A program made the translations under genes and the position numbers. This document shows positions 28,005 to 35,875 of a stretch of 64,000 bases of DNA, one piece after another. The number at the start of each line of letters is the position of its first letter. Positions within the stretch are counted from its first letter, which is position 1. The notes below the pieces were generated by a model. It searched no databases and was not told the DNA's origin. It worked only from the letters and a program-made list of their open reading frames with translations. Source of the stretch: JAMQPK01 sp035937795 (GTDB taxonomy: Bacteria > Acidobacteriota > Vicinamibacteria > Vicinamibacterales > JAMQPK01); the NCBI GenBank assembly GCA_035937795.1, contig DASZHO010000035.1, positions 1 through 64,000 on the forward strand, read 5' to 3'.

Positions 28005-31000
28005 TTACTGCACGACCAGCGTGACGGACGTCGATTGCGCGAGCGAGCCTGCCTGACCGGTGATGCCAATGACGTAGGTGCCGGCTTGTGTGACGCCAGG
28101 CGCGCCCGCGTTGGCGACTTGTGCCGTTCCGGCAAGCGTAACGGTATGTGGACCACCGGCGGCATTGTCGGCAATCGTGAGGACGCCAGGCCGCACGCCG
28201 GCGGCGGTGGGCGTGAACGTGAGCGCGATCGAACAGCTTTCGCCGGTCGTCAGCGAACCGGGACAGGTGTTGGTCTGGGCGAAATCTCCGCTGGTCGAGA
28301 TACCGGAGATGGCCACGGCCGTCGTTCCGGAGTTGGTGACGTTTACCGTTTGCGGCGCGCTTGTCGTCTGCACCGTTTGCGCGCTGAAGCTCAGGGTGGA
28401 CGGCGTGACCGCGATCGATCGGGTTGCCGGCGAGTTTGACGAGGTGGACGTCGAACTGCTGGCCGTGCCGCCACCACAGCCAGATTGAACGGCGACGCAC
28501 GCCGCGACCGTCACCGCCGACGCCGCCGCCAGGCGCCAGCTCGATTTGGCCGGGTCAGCCCGCTCAGCCCGCTCAGTGATGATGAGCGTCAGCATGGCCG
28601 CCACCAGAAGCGCCCAGATCCCCGAGGCATTCCCGCCGGAAGTTCCGGAGACGCTCGTCCGGCCCGTTGTGGTAATCGTCAACCTCGACGATGACGAGCC
28701 CGCGCCCGGCGTAACCGAGGGCGGGTTGAACGTGCAGTTCGTGCCGGCGGGCAGATTCGTACACGCCAGTGCCACGGGCGCAGTAAAGGCGCCGCCCTGT
28801 GCGCTCACCGTCGCGGAAAACGTCGCAGATTGGCCAGACGCCACTGCCGTGGTGCCGGGCGTGGCCGTCATTGAAAAGTTCGTGACGGTGATCTGGAGAT
28901 CGGACGCCGGCGAAAAGGTCGTGCCGTTGTTGCTGGCCCGCACGCTGACATTGGTAGTACCGAACGGGCAGTTCAGATTTGAACCGGGTGATGTGCCGCA
29001 TCCGCCGGTCCAGTTCATCGTGGTCAGCGAGCACTGGTCCGGATCCGAAAAGCCGAGCTGCGAGGCCGACAGGCTCGCGCCGGTTGGCGTGTTGCCGCTC
29101 ACCGTCACACGGGCGCCGCTCAACACCGGCAGCGTTTTTTGAATCGACCCCAGCGCGTCGGCCCGGCCGGCGCCGAACGTATTGTCGGGAACCGGGCTCG
29201 CCATGGGCTGCGCCCCGCCGATGAGCACATTTCGCAGCCTCACGCGCGCCGTGGACGCGTCGATGCCGCCGGTACTGAGCAGGCACGGCGCGGACTGCAG
29301 CAGCAGGCCCGCGATCGCCGCGACATGCGGAGCCGCCGCCGATGTGCCGAAGAACGGGGTCCCGAACCGGCCGGCGCCGGTCACCGAGACGCCATCGATC
29401 GCCGCAATATCCGGCTTGGTCCGGCCGTCCAATGTCGGGCCACGCGAGCTGAAAAACTCGGCGGTGGCATGGTTGCGGTCGTTGCACGATTCGTCCGGCA
29501 GCGTGGAGGAGAACAGCGACGCGGCGGTGCTCGATCCCGAGCAGATGGCCGCCACCGAAATGACGCTGGCGGGAGATCCGCCGGCATCGCCTTCCGCCGA
29601 AACGCTGCGCGTCAGCGTGTTGTAGTTATGGCGATCGTGCCGGGGCGGCGCAAGCACCCGCGGCCCGTCGGTTGCGCACTCGGGCTGGAACGAAAACAGA
29701 TTCAGGTGGCGGCTTTGCGCAGTGTTGTTGACATTCTGGACAACGATGTGGAAGTAATCCTGCGCCCCCGGGTTGACGAAGTCGATGAACTCCACCGGAT
29801 CCTGCCCGCCGGTCTGCGTATCGGTGCTTCGCGCGACTATCCGTCCTGTGCTTTCCTGCACGAGATAGAGATCGTAGTTATTGCTCGACGAGCCGAACGG
29901 ATCGTCCCACGTGAGGAAGATGACTGCCTCGCCGTTGCGCGGCAGGAAGATCACGTTGTAAGGCTTGCGGCCGAGGCCGAGGACGTCGGTCGTGTCCGAG
30001 GTTTGCTGAAACAGATGCAGATGCCCGGGATGGGAAACGCCGGGAATCGTCGTTCCGTCGATGCCCGAGTCGACGTAGCTTCCGAAGTAATGTTCATCGG
30101 CATCGTTGCCCACCGCCGTGACGTACGCGCGAATCGGATTCGACGTGTTGTTCAGCGCGTTCGCGGTGTTCGCGGAAATGGCGCTCGTGCCGTCGTATGG
30201 CTCGCCGAAAAATCCCACATCGTCCACCACGATGTCGTTGGCCGCTGCCAGCGCGTTGACCGCCTGCATGAACGCGAGATCGGTGTCGCCGTTTGCGAAT
30301 GACAGCGATGCTCCCGGCGCCAGATCGTGCACGATCTCGAGCAGCGCCGTGCCTTCCCCGCCGGCGCCCGCAAATCCGCACGCGGGCGACGCGGGCGGCA
30401 GGCCCTCGAGATCGCCGTTTGACTGGAATGACTGGCCTGCGATCCCGCCGGAGGACGAAGTGAGGACGCCGGCGGAGTTCCGGATGCCGGTGGACGCCGG
30501 CAGGTCGCCGGTCGCGATCGGTCCGTTCGGGGCCCCGGAGCAGGTAGTGCAGCCGGTGGCGAACACTCCCTTTATCCCGTCAGAGATGACGCCGATGCGC
30601 ACGCCGGTGCCATCGAGCCCGTATTGCTGGCGGGCGACGTCGGCGTTGAGGATCGCGTCGCCTTCGCTGGTCACCGACCCCACGCGCGTGCGCGCGTAGC
30701 TTGGCAGACGGACGAAGGTGACAAACGGCAGCGCGGCGATCGTCTGGAGCCGCGCCGCCGGAACGCGCGCCTGCACGCGACGCCGTGACGGATCGCGAAT
30801 TTCGACGGTCGCGCCGGCAGAGGCGAGCGCGTTCTCGTTTTCCGGCGTGAGCGCGGTCATCAACACGTAGACCTGCACGTCGCCGTTCGCGTTCATGCGC
30901 AGCCGGCGCCCTTGCACCGCATCCTGCACCGACTTCGGCATAGTGCTGGATGTGACCGGCTGCAGCGCCTGTACGGCGGACGCGCTGCCCGATTGCGTGG

Positions 31001-31169
31001 CGACAGCGGCGGCCAGGTCGGCCAGCACGGTCGACAGCTTCGAGACCTCGGCTTGACCGAGCACGGTCTGCTCGGTGCGCGGCACCAGGAGCAGGACGGC
31101 CAGCGTCAAGGCCAGGATGGAAATGCGGAAGTGAGGACGATACACAGCTCGGCGGCGCGGTGAGTGCAT
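28005..31169 (-). CDS. Secreted S8-family subtilisin-like peptidase with Glu at the His position and multi-domain C-terminus
   Basis: A 1054-residue exported protein. A signal peptide ends near LGQA (about residue 40), a prodomain follows, then a subtilisin-like core with Asp197 (GVISDGIKG), Ser610 (GTSAAAPHVAAIAG) and SSRGP before it. The segment that normally reads HGTHVA is GEGTALLEIVHDLAP, putting Glu272 where the catalytic His would be; sedolisins (S53) use Glu. C-terminal Ig-like repeats follow (residues about 740-850), then a hydrophobic stretch, a lipobox-like QSGCGGG and a choice-of-anchor-D-like repeat. Probably surface-attached and degradative. Whether it is active is open. Confidence 0.85.
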   Translation of the reverse strand: MHSPRRRAVYRPHFRISILALTLAVLLLVPRTEQTVLGQAEVSKLSTVLADLAAAVATQSGSASAVQALQPVTSSTMPKSVQDAVQGRRLRMNANGDVQVYVLMTALTPENENALASAGATVEIRDPSRRRVQARVPAARLQTIAALPFVTFVRLPSYARTRVGSVTSEGDAILNADVARQQYGLDGTGVRIGVISDGIKGVFATGCTTCSGAPNGPIATGDLPASTGIRNSAGVLTSSSGGIAGQSFQSNGDLEGLPPASPACGFAGAGGEGTALLEIVHDLAPGASLSFANGDTDLAFMQAVNALAAANDIVVDDVGFFGEPYDGTSAISANTANALNNTSNPIRAYVTAVGNDADEHYFGSYVDSGIDGTTIPGVSHPGHLHLFQQTSDTTDVLGLGRKPYNVIFLPRNGEAVIFLTWDDPFGSSSNNYDLYLVQESTGRIVARSTDTQTGGQDPVEFIDFVNPGAQDYFHIVVQNVNNTAQSRHLNLFSFQPECATDGPRVLAPPRHDRHNYNTLTRSVSAEGDAGGSPASVISVAAICSGSSTAASLFSSTLPDESCNDRNHATAEFFSSRGPTLDGRTKPDIAAIDGVSVTGAGRFGTPFFGTSAAAPHVAAIAGLLLQSAPCLLSTGGIDASTARVRLRNVLIGGAQPMASPVPDNTFGAGRADALGSIQKTLPVLSGARVTVSGNTPTGASLSASQLGFSDPDQCSLTTMNWTGGCGTSPGSNLNCPFGTTNVSVRASNNGTTFSPASDLQITVTNFSMTATPGTTAVASGQSATFSATVSAQGGAFTAPVALACTNLPAGTNCTFNPPSVTPGAGSSSSRLTITTTGRTSVSGTSGGNASGIWALLVAAMLTLIITERAERADPAKSSWRLAAASAVTVAACVAVQSGCGGGTASSSTSTSSNSPATRSIAVTPSTLSFSAQTVQTTSAPQTVNVTNSGTTAVAISGISTSGDFAQTNTCPGSLTTGESCSIALTFTPTAAGVRPGVLTIADNAAGGPHTVTLAGTAQVANAGAPGVTQAGTYVIGITGQAGSLAQSTSVTLVVQ

Positions 31170-31303
31170 TCTATATGCCAGGGCAGTTTTTCAGCGAAAA
31201 ATGATTAAGCACGGCCACGTCCCCGGGCGGGTGTCCAACGTAAGGGACGGTTTACAATTTTGCTTTGGCCAAATCGGAAATGTCGGTCGAGAGGAGTGGA
31301 CAA

Positions 31304-31825
31304 ATGAGTTCTCGAATGCTGAAGAGGACGATTCAGGCGGCGTTGCTTCTCGGTTTGTGCGTGGTGGCGGCGTTCCTGGTGTCCGCTCGCGGTGCCAGCG
31401 CCGAGGGCCGGCACGACGAAGACCGGCGAGACCGCGCGGGGAGGTTCGAGGTCGACTGCACGCGCGACCTGAGCGCACCGGCGTTCACCTGCGACGGAGA
31501 TCTCGTCGGGAAAGCGGCATTGACCGACGTCAATCATTTCGGAGCGTTTGTCGGATCGGACGGCTCCGGCGGCGGTTGTGCGCTTAGCAGCAGCACCGAC
31601 ACGCTGACAGCGAGAGACGGCAGCACGCTGACGCTCTCGACCCATGGGCTCATCTGCTTCGAGGCGACGCCGGGTTTCGCCGTGCGCCACAACGCCTATC
31701 TCATCGAGGGCGGCACCGGCCGCTTCGCGGGCGCCCTGGGCACCGGCACGTTCACGATGAGCAGCGAGAACCCCGCCATTCAATCGCTGCACATCGATGG
31801 CACCGTCAGCGTTCCCGAGGACTGA
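31304..31825 (+). CDS. Secreted protein of unknown function
   Basis: A 173-residue protein: a signal peptide (residues 5-35, ending GASAEG), a charged DE/RR-rich linker, then a beta-rich domain with three cysteines (VDCTRDLS, PAFTCDGD and LICFEAT) and a terminal YLIEGGTGRFAGALGTGTFT repeat-like strand region resembling allene-oxide-cyclase-like barrels. The ATG at 31304 follows GAGAGGAG. Divergent from the S8 peptidase. Confidence 0.7.
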   Translation: MSSRMLKRTIQAALLLGLCVVAAFLVSARGASAEGRHDEDRRDRAGRFEVDCTRDLSAPAFTCDGDLVGKAALTDVNHFGAFVGSDGSGGGCALSSSTDTLTARDGSTLTLSTHGLICFEATPGFAVRHNAYLIEGGTGRFAGALGTGTFTMSSENPAIQSLHIDGTVSVPED

Positions 31826-32078
31826 CCGGCGCATCGGAATCGGCTTATGTTGTGAGGGCACGCGGGGCGGCCGGCCAGCGGCCCGTCCACGCTGAACGCG
31901 GACCAGATCGCGGAGCGCGGCGCCCGGATGGCAAGGCGCGACGACCGAGAATACCGGAGTATTTGAGGAAGGAGCAACGCCGCCAGCCCCGGGGCCCCCA
32001 ACGCGGCAGCCGCGTTGGGGTGGAGGAGGGATGCCCCGCCCACGAGGTGGTCCTTGATCAGCGTGGACGGGCCACTAC
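31826..32078. other. Intergenic stretch with a strong hairpin
   Basis: 253 bases between convergent genes, without a supported gene. It contains a GC-rich, REP-like stretch and the perfect hairpin described separately. Confidence 0.6.
31996..32020. terminator. Perfect 11-base hairpin between convergent genes
   Basis: CCCCAACGCGG (31996-32006) pairs perfectly with CCGCGTTGGGG (32010-32020) around a CAG loop. No U-tract follows on either strand, so it may be a Rho-assisted or bidirectional terminator or part of a dispersed repeat. Confidence 0.55.
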
Positions 32079-32609
32079 CTACACGGTGATCGCTGCCCCC
32101 GCCCAGCCCGCTGGGTCTTTGTCGGACTGGATCCACCGATGAAGGTCGACGACCACGAAGTCGCCGTCGCGCCGAATCACGTACCGGTCGAGGTTCCTGG
32201 TCGCCCGGCCGGCCGTGTGGACGCCGTCCGGCTGGTACTCGGAATCATGCTTCGTGCATTGGAAACGATGGTCTTTCGCCACCCACTTCACAGCATTGTT
32301 CTGGTGGGGGCAGGAGAGCGCAAACACATAGACGTGACCCGCCGAGCGCACCACGATCAGTTGCGCGCCATGGTCCACGTTCACGCTGTCGGCCGCGGGA
32401 ATCGGATACCGCCGTTCGCCGCCGGCCTGAGCTCCTGCTGCCAGAAAAACCGGCAGTGCGCGCGCCTCGCTTGACACCAGGCCGAGCAGCGCGACCGCCA
32501 CGCCAAAACAACCGGCCGATTGGAGAAAATCGCGCCGGTTCGCCCGTGTGTCGGTGCACGCCTCGGTTCGGCAAGAGACGAATCGAACATCTTCGCTCTT
32601 TGTATTCAT
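32079..32609 (-). CDS. Rieske [2Fe-2S] protein with Tat signal
   Basis: Electron-transfer protein of 176 residues. A twin-arginine signal (NRRDFLQSAG, Arg25-Arg26) and hydrophobic segment precede a Rieske domain with both cluster motifs: C-P-H at 100-102 and C-T-K-H at 118-121. It is smaller than a cytochrome bc1 Rieske subunit and lacks a cytochrome b partner of normal length. Last gene of a three-gene minus-strand unit, 6 bases after the 4-TM gene. Confidence 0.9.
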   Translation of the reverse strand: MNTKSEDVRFVSCRTEACTDTRANRRDFLQSAGCFGVAVALLGLVSSEARALPVFLAAGAQAGGERRYPIPAADSVNVDHGAQLIVVRSAGHVYVFALSCPHQNNAVKWVAKDHRFQCTKHDSEYQPDGVHTAGRATRNLDRYVIRRDGDFVVVDLHRWIQSDKDPAGWAGAAITV

Positions 32610-32615
32610 GTTCCC

Positions 32616-33092
32616 TTATCCGATATTTGGAAGCGCGGCGCCGGCCAGCGACGTCAAGAACCACAAGACGAGGCTGGCGGTTGCGGTGTAGTAGAGTCGC
32701 GCCCACGCGCGCACATCGCCGCGTGTCACCTGGCGCTCGACGAGGAGAAGCAGAGCGCCGTTGATGAGCAGCAAGACCATCAGTCCCATCTTCAGCCAGA
32801 AAATTCGTGAATATAAATATGTCTCGACATCGGCGGCGAACAGCAGCATGCCGCTGACGAAGAGCGCAACGAGTCCCAGCACGATGATGCGATGCGTCCC
32901 CTTCAGGAGTTGCAACTGTGCCGTCCTGGTCGTCGCTCCTCCGCGGACCGCCACAATGGTCGCGAGATCCGCAGTAATCGCACATCCACCGCCGGCCACG
33001 AGACCGCCGATATGGAGGAACTCGATCCCGGTACGGAGCGCCGCATGATTGGAGTAGAGCGAGCTCCACGACTCGAGGAGATGGCTCAGCAT
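32616..33092 (-). CDS. Small four-helix membrane protein, possible haem or redox partner
   Basis: A 158-residue protein with about four transmembrane helices and histidines near helix ends (EFLHIGGL, GTHRIIVLGL). The family is not recognised. It begins 1 base after the b561-like gene and ends 6 bases before the Rieske gene. Haem binding by the histidines is an inference. Confidence 0.65.
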   Translation of the reverse strand: MLSHLLESWSSLYSNHAALRTGIEFLHIGGLVAGGGCAITADLATIVAVRGGATTRTAQLQLLKGTHRIIVLGLVALFVSGMLLFAADVETYLYSRIFWLKMGLMVLLLINGALLLLVERQVTRGDVRAWARLYYTATASLVLWFLTSLAGAALPNIG

Positions 33093-33093
33093 G

Positions 33094-33741
33094 TCAATGA
33101 TTCCCGAAGAGCATCAGCAGGTAACCGGCCGTCCCGACGCTGATCGACGCGATGGCCACGTTGCGGTGCGTCGCTTTGCGGCTTTCAAACGTGAGCGCCT
33201 GGCGTTGGCTCCGGCTATTGGGACCCAATCGATCGGTGACGACGAACCCGACGTCGGCTGCCATCATCAGCAGCCCATGCACGAGGCGCAGCGTACGCCC
33301 CTCGGGGTCTTTACGGTCTTCCCCGAACATATTCCACGCGCCGGTTACAGTGTTGACGCCGAAGAGACCGACGATGCCGGCGCCGACGATCCCGTGCAAG
33401 GCACGCTTGCTGCCAGGGTTCGCGGGCGTGTTATAGAGCGACTGGCCGAGCGCGAATTCGGTCGCGAATAGCGGCAGCGTTGCGAAGCTCGCATACTTGT
33501 GAATCTTCTTGCGCCTCTCGTACGCGTCGCTGTGTTCGACCGCCGCCGCATGAAGGGGCTGGGTGGCATCCTGGGCGGCGCCCTGCGTATCGGTCTGAAC
33601 ATTACTCTGGGCGTCGTTCTGCTGGAAGAGCATGGGTGGAAACGCAAGCGACATCGCCGGACCGGCGGGTTCGATTGTCTGCGCCGATGCGTGCGAAACC
33701 ACGAGCAGCGTGCTGCAAAATCCTGCAATCAACGAGCGCAT
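33094..33741 (-). CDS. Exported membrane protein resembling cytochrome b561
   Basis: A 215-residue protein: a signal peptide ending SHASA, a Gln-rich linker, then about four helices with histidines in LHGIVGAGIVG, LVHGLLMMAADVG and THRNVAIAS, the pattern of b561-type haem ligands. The ATG at 33741 follows GAGGAGG. First gene of the unit b561-like, 4-TM, Rieske. A membrane electron-transfer role is inferred. Confidence 0.65.
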   Translation of the reverse strand: MRSLIAGFCSTLLVVSHASAQTIEPAGPAMSLAFPPMLFQQNDAQSNVQTDTQGAAQDATQPLHAAAVEHSDAYERRKKIHKYASFATLPLFATEFALGQSLYNTPANPGSKRALHGIVGAGIVGLFGVNTVTGAWNMFGEDRKDPEGRTLRLVHGLLMMAADVGFVVTDRLGPNSRSQRQALTFESRKATHRNVAIASISVGTAGYLLMLFGNH

Positions 33742-33771
33742 GAGCCTCCTCTACGTACAGACAAATCCGAT

Positions 33772-33784
33772 GTTGCATAGCAAC
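33772..33784. promoter_or_regulatory. Short palindrome upstream of the b561-like/Rieske unit
   Basis: GTTGC and GCAAC are perfect 5-base arms around ATA, about 30 bases before the start at 33741. An operator is possible. The 166-base gap to the next gene holds no other feature I can support. Confidence 0.3.
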
Positions 33785-33907
33785 AACGTTGCCAACATGT
33801 TTCGCCGGAGGTCGGCAGCTCCAGGCACCCCAGCTGTCCTGCTCTGAGGAAAAGACAGAGCCCGGAGAGGACATCCCGTCCTTCGCAAGTTAGTTGGGGA
33901 ATCAGTT

Positions 33908-35866
33908 CTATTCGGTCAGGAAGAATAGCTGGTTCAGGTTCGACGCATTACACCGATTCTGGCGGATGGTGCCTCCTCTGCCGGGGTCCTCCAGACAAAG
34001 CCCGCTGCTCTTGACGCGGATCTGCACGCGGCTTCCGCCCAGATCCACGATTTCAAAGAGCTCGTTGTCAGCCAACGGGCCGCTGCTGCAATCCCACTGA
34101 ATCAGATTCCCAGGGGCGCCATATTTCTTCCCGTCTCCTGGCGACATTGCGCCATTCGAGACGTTCAGGCAGAGGCCCTGGGTGCCGTTCACGGCGTGAA
34201 TCGAGTAGAAGCCGCTCCTTCGATCGACAAAATTAAACTCCATGTTGCTGAAGCCGCTGCACGGATAGGGAATGATCGCTTCGCCGCTCCGCGTCGAGTT
34301 TTGATTGATGTTCAGGCACAGCTGCGTTCCCGTTGAAACTATCTTGTGCATTCCTTCGATGCTCCCGGTGGCGGGAATGGACGATGGCGAAACGCCGTCG
34401 ATTACGTAGGTCGTGACGGAGCGTACCGGCAACTCATCGATGAGGCGTCCGTCGGTCGCCACCGTGATGCTTCCTTGCCGGAGGTTGGCCGCCGGATCGC
34501 CCGTCGTACGATAAACGGCGACCGACGATGGGATGTTGGCAAATGCGCTGAGGTCGAGAAAAGTGGGCGTCACCGCGTCCCAGTTCGTGCTGACGAGCAC
34601 CAGCCGTTTTGCAGACAAGGAATACGCCGCAAGCGTGTGGGAGGCTCCGCCCGCCGAAATAATCCGGAAACCGGGCCGGATGAACCGGGTGTACTGTGCA
34701 AGAGCGTAAAACTGCTTTTTCAGTTGCGGCATTCCGCCCTTGGGGTCGAACGCGATCACGTTCCAGTCCGGCTGCCAAAGCACCCAGGCCTCGGCACCCA
34801 TGTCGCGCAAATCCATACGCACGGAATCCGCCATGAACAAAGCGCCCCACATCTCCGTTCCATCGCCCTGGCCGGGGAAGCAGCATCCCAGTTCGCTCAT
34901 CCAGACCGGCTTGTGAAACCTCTGCGCCAGCGAGCGGTACTCCTTCAATCTCCCCGGATTTGGATTGATGTGGTAGTCGTGCGAGTTCAGCCTGCCCAGA
35001 GCCGAAACCGCTGTGACGTTCAACTGGCCGAGCCCGCCGACCGCTGCGTCGACGTTGTTCATATCGACTCCCGACACAAACGTGTCCAGGCCGTCCCGTT
35101 TCAACCGGTCCACCAACATTGGAATGAGCACGTTCTGCGAGGAATAAGAAGCGCCATTGCCTTCCTGCCGTCCGCGAATTGCCCAGCCGCCGTCGGGCTC
35201 GTTGAATGCTTCCAGACTCTCAAAGCGGACGCGTTCCACATCTCGAAAATGCTTGACCACGCTTGCCAGGTAGTCGACAAAGCTGCCGTACATTTCGGGC
35301 CGCAGGTTGTCTTGATGCCCTGCATTTGCGCCGGATGAGCAGCCGCTGACGGTCATCCAGTAAGGGGGCGAATACGAAGCCGCCTCGAAAATACCGGCGC
35401 CGCGCTTCTGCGCTTCGTGCAGCATGCGCCGTTGCGTCGCGTCCCGCGTCCAATCAAAGGGCGCACCGGGTCCGCTTTGAAAGCCTTCCATCTGCGCGTC
35501 GGCCCGCATATGCGTATGCGTGGGATCGTCCCCGCCGGCAATGTTGTAGCGAGCAATGTTGAATCCAAGTGTTAAACGAGTTGCCGGATCGCCGTAGAGC
35601 AGGTCCAGGTATTGATTCTGGATGTCGGCGTCTTTGATTTGGGCGGGCTGGCGCCCCCCACCGTACAGATCGTTCGCCTCCCAGGCCAGCGACATTCCCC
35701 AGCCGCGGAACGTTTGCGCCGGTCGAGGATCAATCCGGCCTGATTCCGGTAAGGCCGCTATATCACCGGCCTCTGGCAACAGAGCCCGCTGCGCATCAAT
35801 GAGCAGTCCGAACGGTATGTGCAGCGCGCATGCGACAAGAACGAAGATGCCTACAAGCTTCCTCGT
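33908..35866 (-). CDS. GH30-family glycoside hydrolase with C-terminal ricin B lectin domain; ACG at the start position
   Basis: A 652-residue secreted enzyme when read from ACG at 35866. The N-terminus (RKLVGIFVLVACALHIPF) is a convincing signal peptide. The GH30 barrel shows FRGWGMSLAWEAN, SYSPPYWMT, the acid/base Glu in EAFNEPDGG (about residue 223) and the nucleophile Glu in WMSELG (about 325). The last 150 residues form a ricin-type beta-trefoil (CLNINQNS and GLCLNVSNG repeats). GH30_5 members cut beta-1,6-galactan; the substrate is inferred. No ATG, GTG or TTG precedes the signal peptide: ACG sits at ribosome-site distance from GAGAGG. The first ordinary start is TTG at 35779, which deletes the signal. 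Confidence 0.82.
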   Translation of the reverse strand, partial: TRKLVGIFVLVACALHIPFGLLIDAQRALLPEAGDIAALPESGRIDPRPAQTFRGWGMSLAWEANDLYGGGRQPAQIKDADIQNQYLDLLYGDPATRLTLGFNIARYNIAGGDDPTHTHMRADAQMEGFQSGPGAPFDWTRDATQRRMLHEAQKRGAGIFEAASYSPPYWMTVSGCSSGANAGHQDNLRPEMYGSFVDYLASVVKHFRDVERVRFESLEAFNEPDGGWAIRGRQEGNGASYSSQNVLIPMLVDRLKRDGLDTFVSGVDMNNVDAAVGGLGQLNVTAVSALGRLNSHDYHINPNPGRLKEYRSLAQRFHKPVWMSELGCCFPGQGDGTEMWGALFMADSVRMDLRDMGAEAWVLWQPDWNVIAFDPKGGMPQLKKQFYALAQYTRFIRPGFRIISAGGASHTLAAYSLSAKRLVLVSTNWDAVTPTFLDLSAFANIPSSVAVYRTTGDPAANLRQGSITVATDGRLIDELPVRSVTTYVIDGVSPSSIPATGSIEGMHKIVSTGTQLCLNINQNSTRSGEAIIPYPCSGFSNMEFNFVDRRSGFYSIHAVNGTQGLCLNVSNGAMSPGDGKKYGAPGNLIQWDCSSGPLADNELFEIVDLGGSRVQIRVKSSGLCLEDPGRGGTIRQNRCNASNLNQLFFLTE

Positions 35867-35875
35867 GAGTACCTC

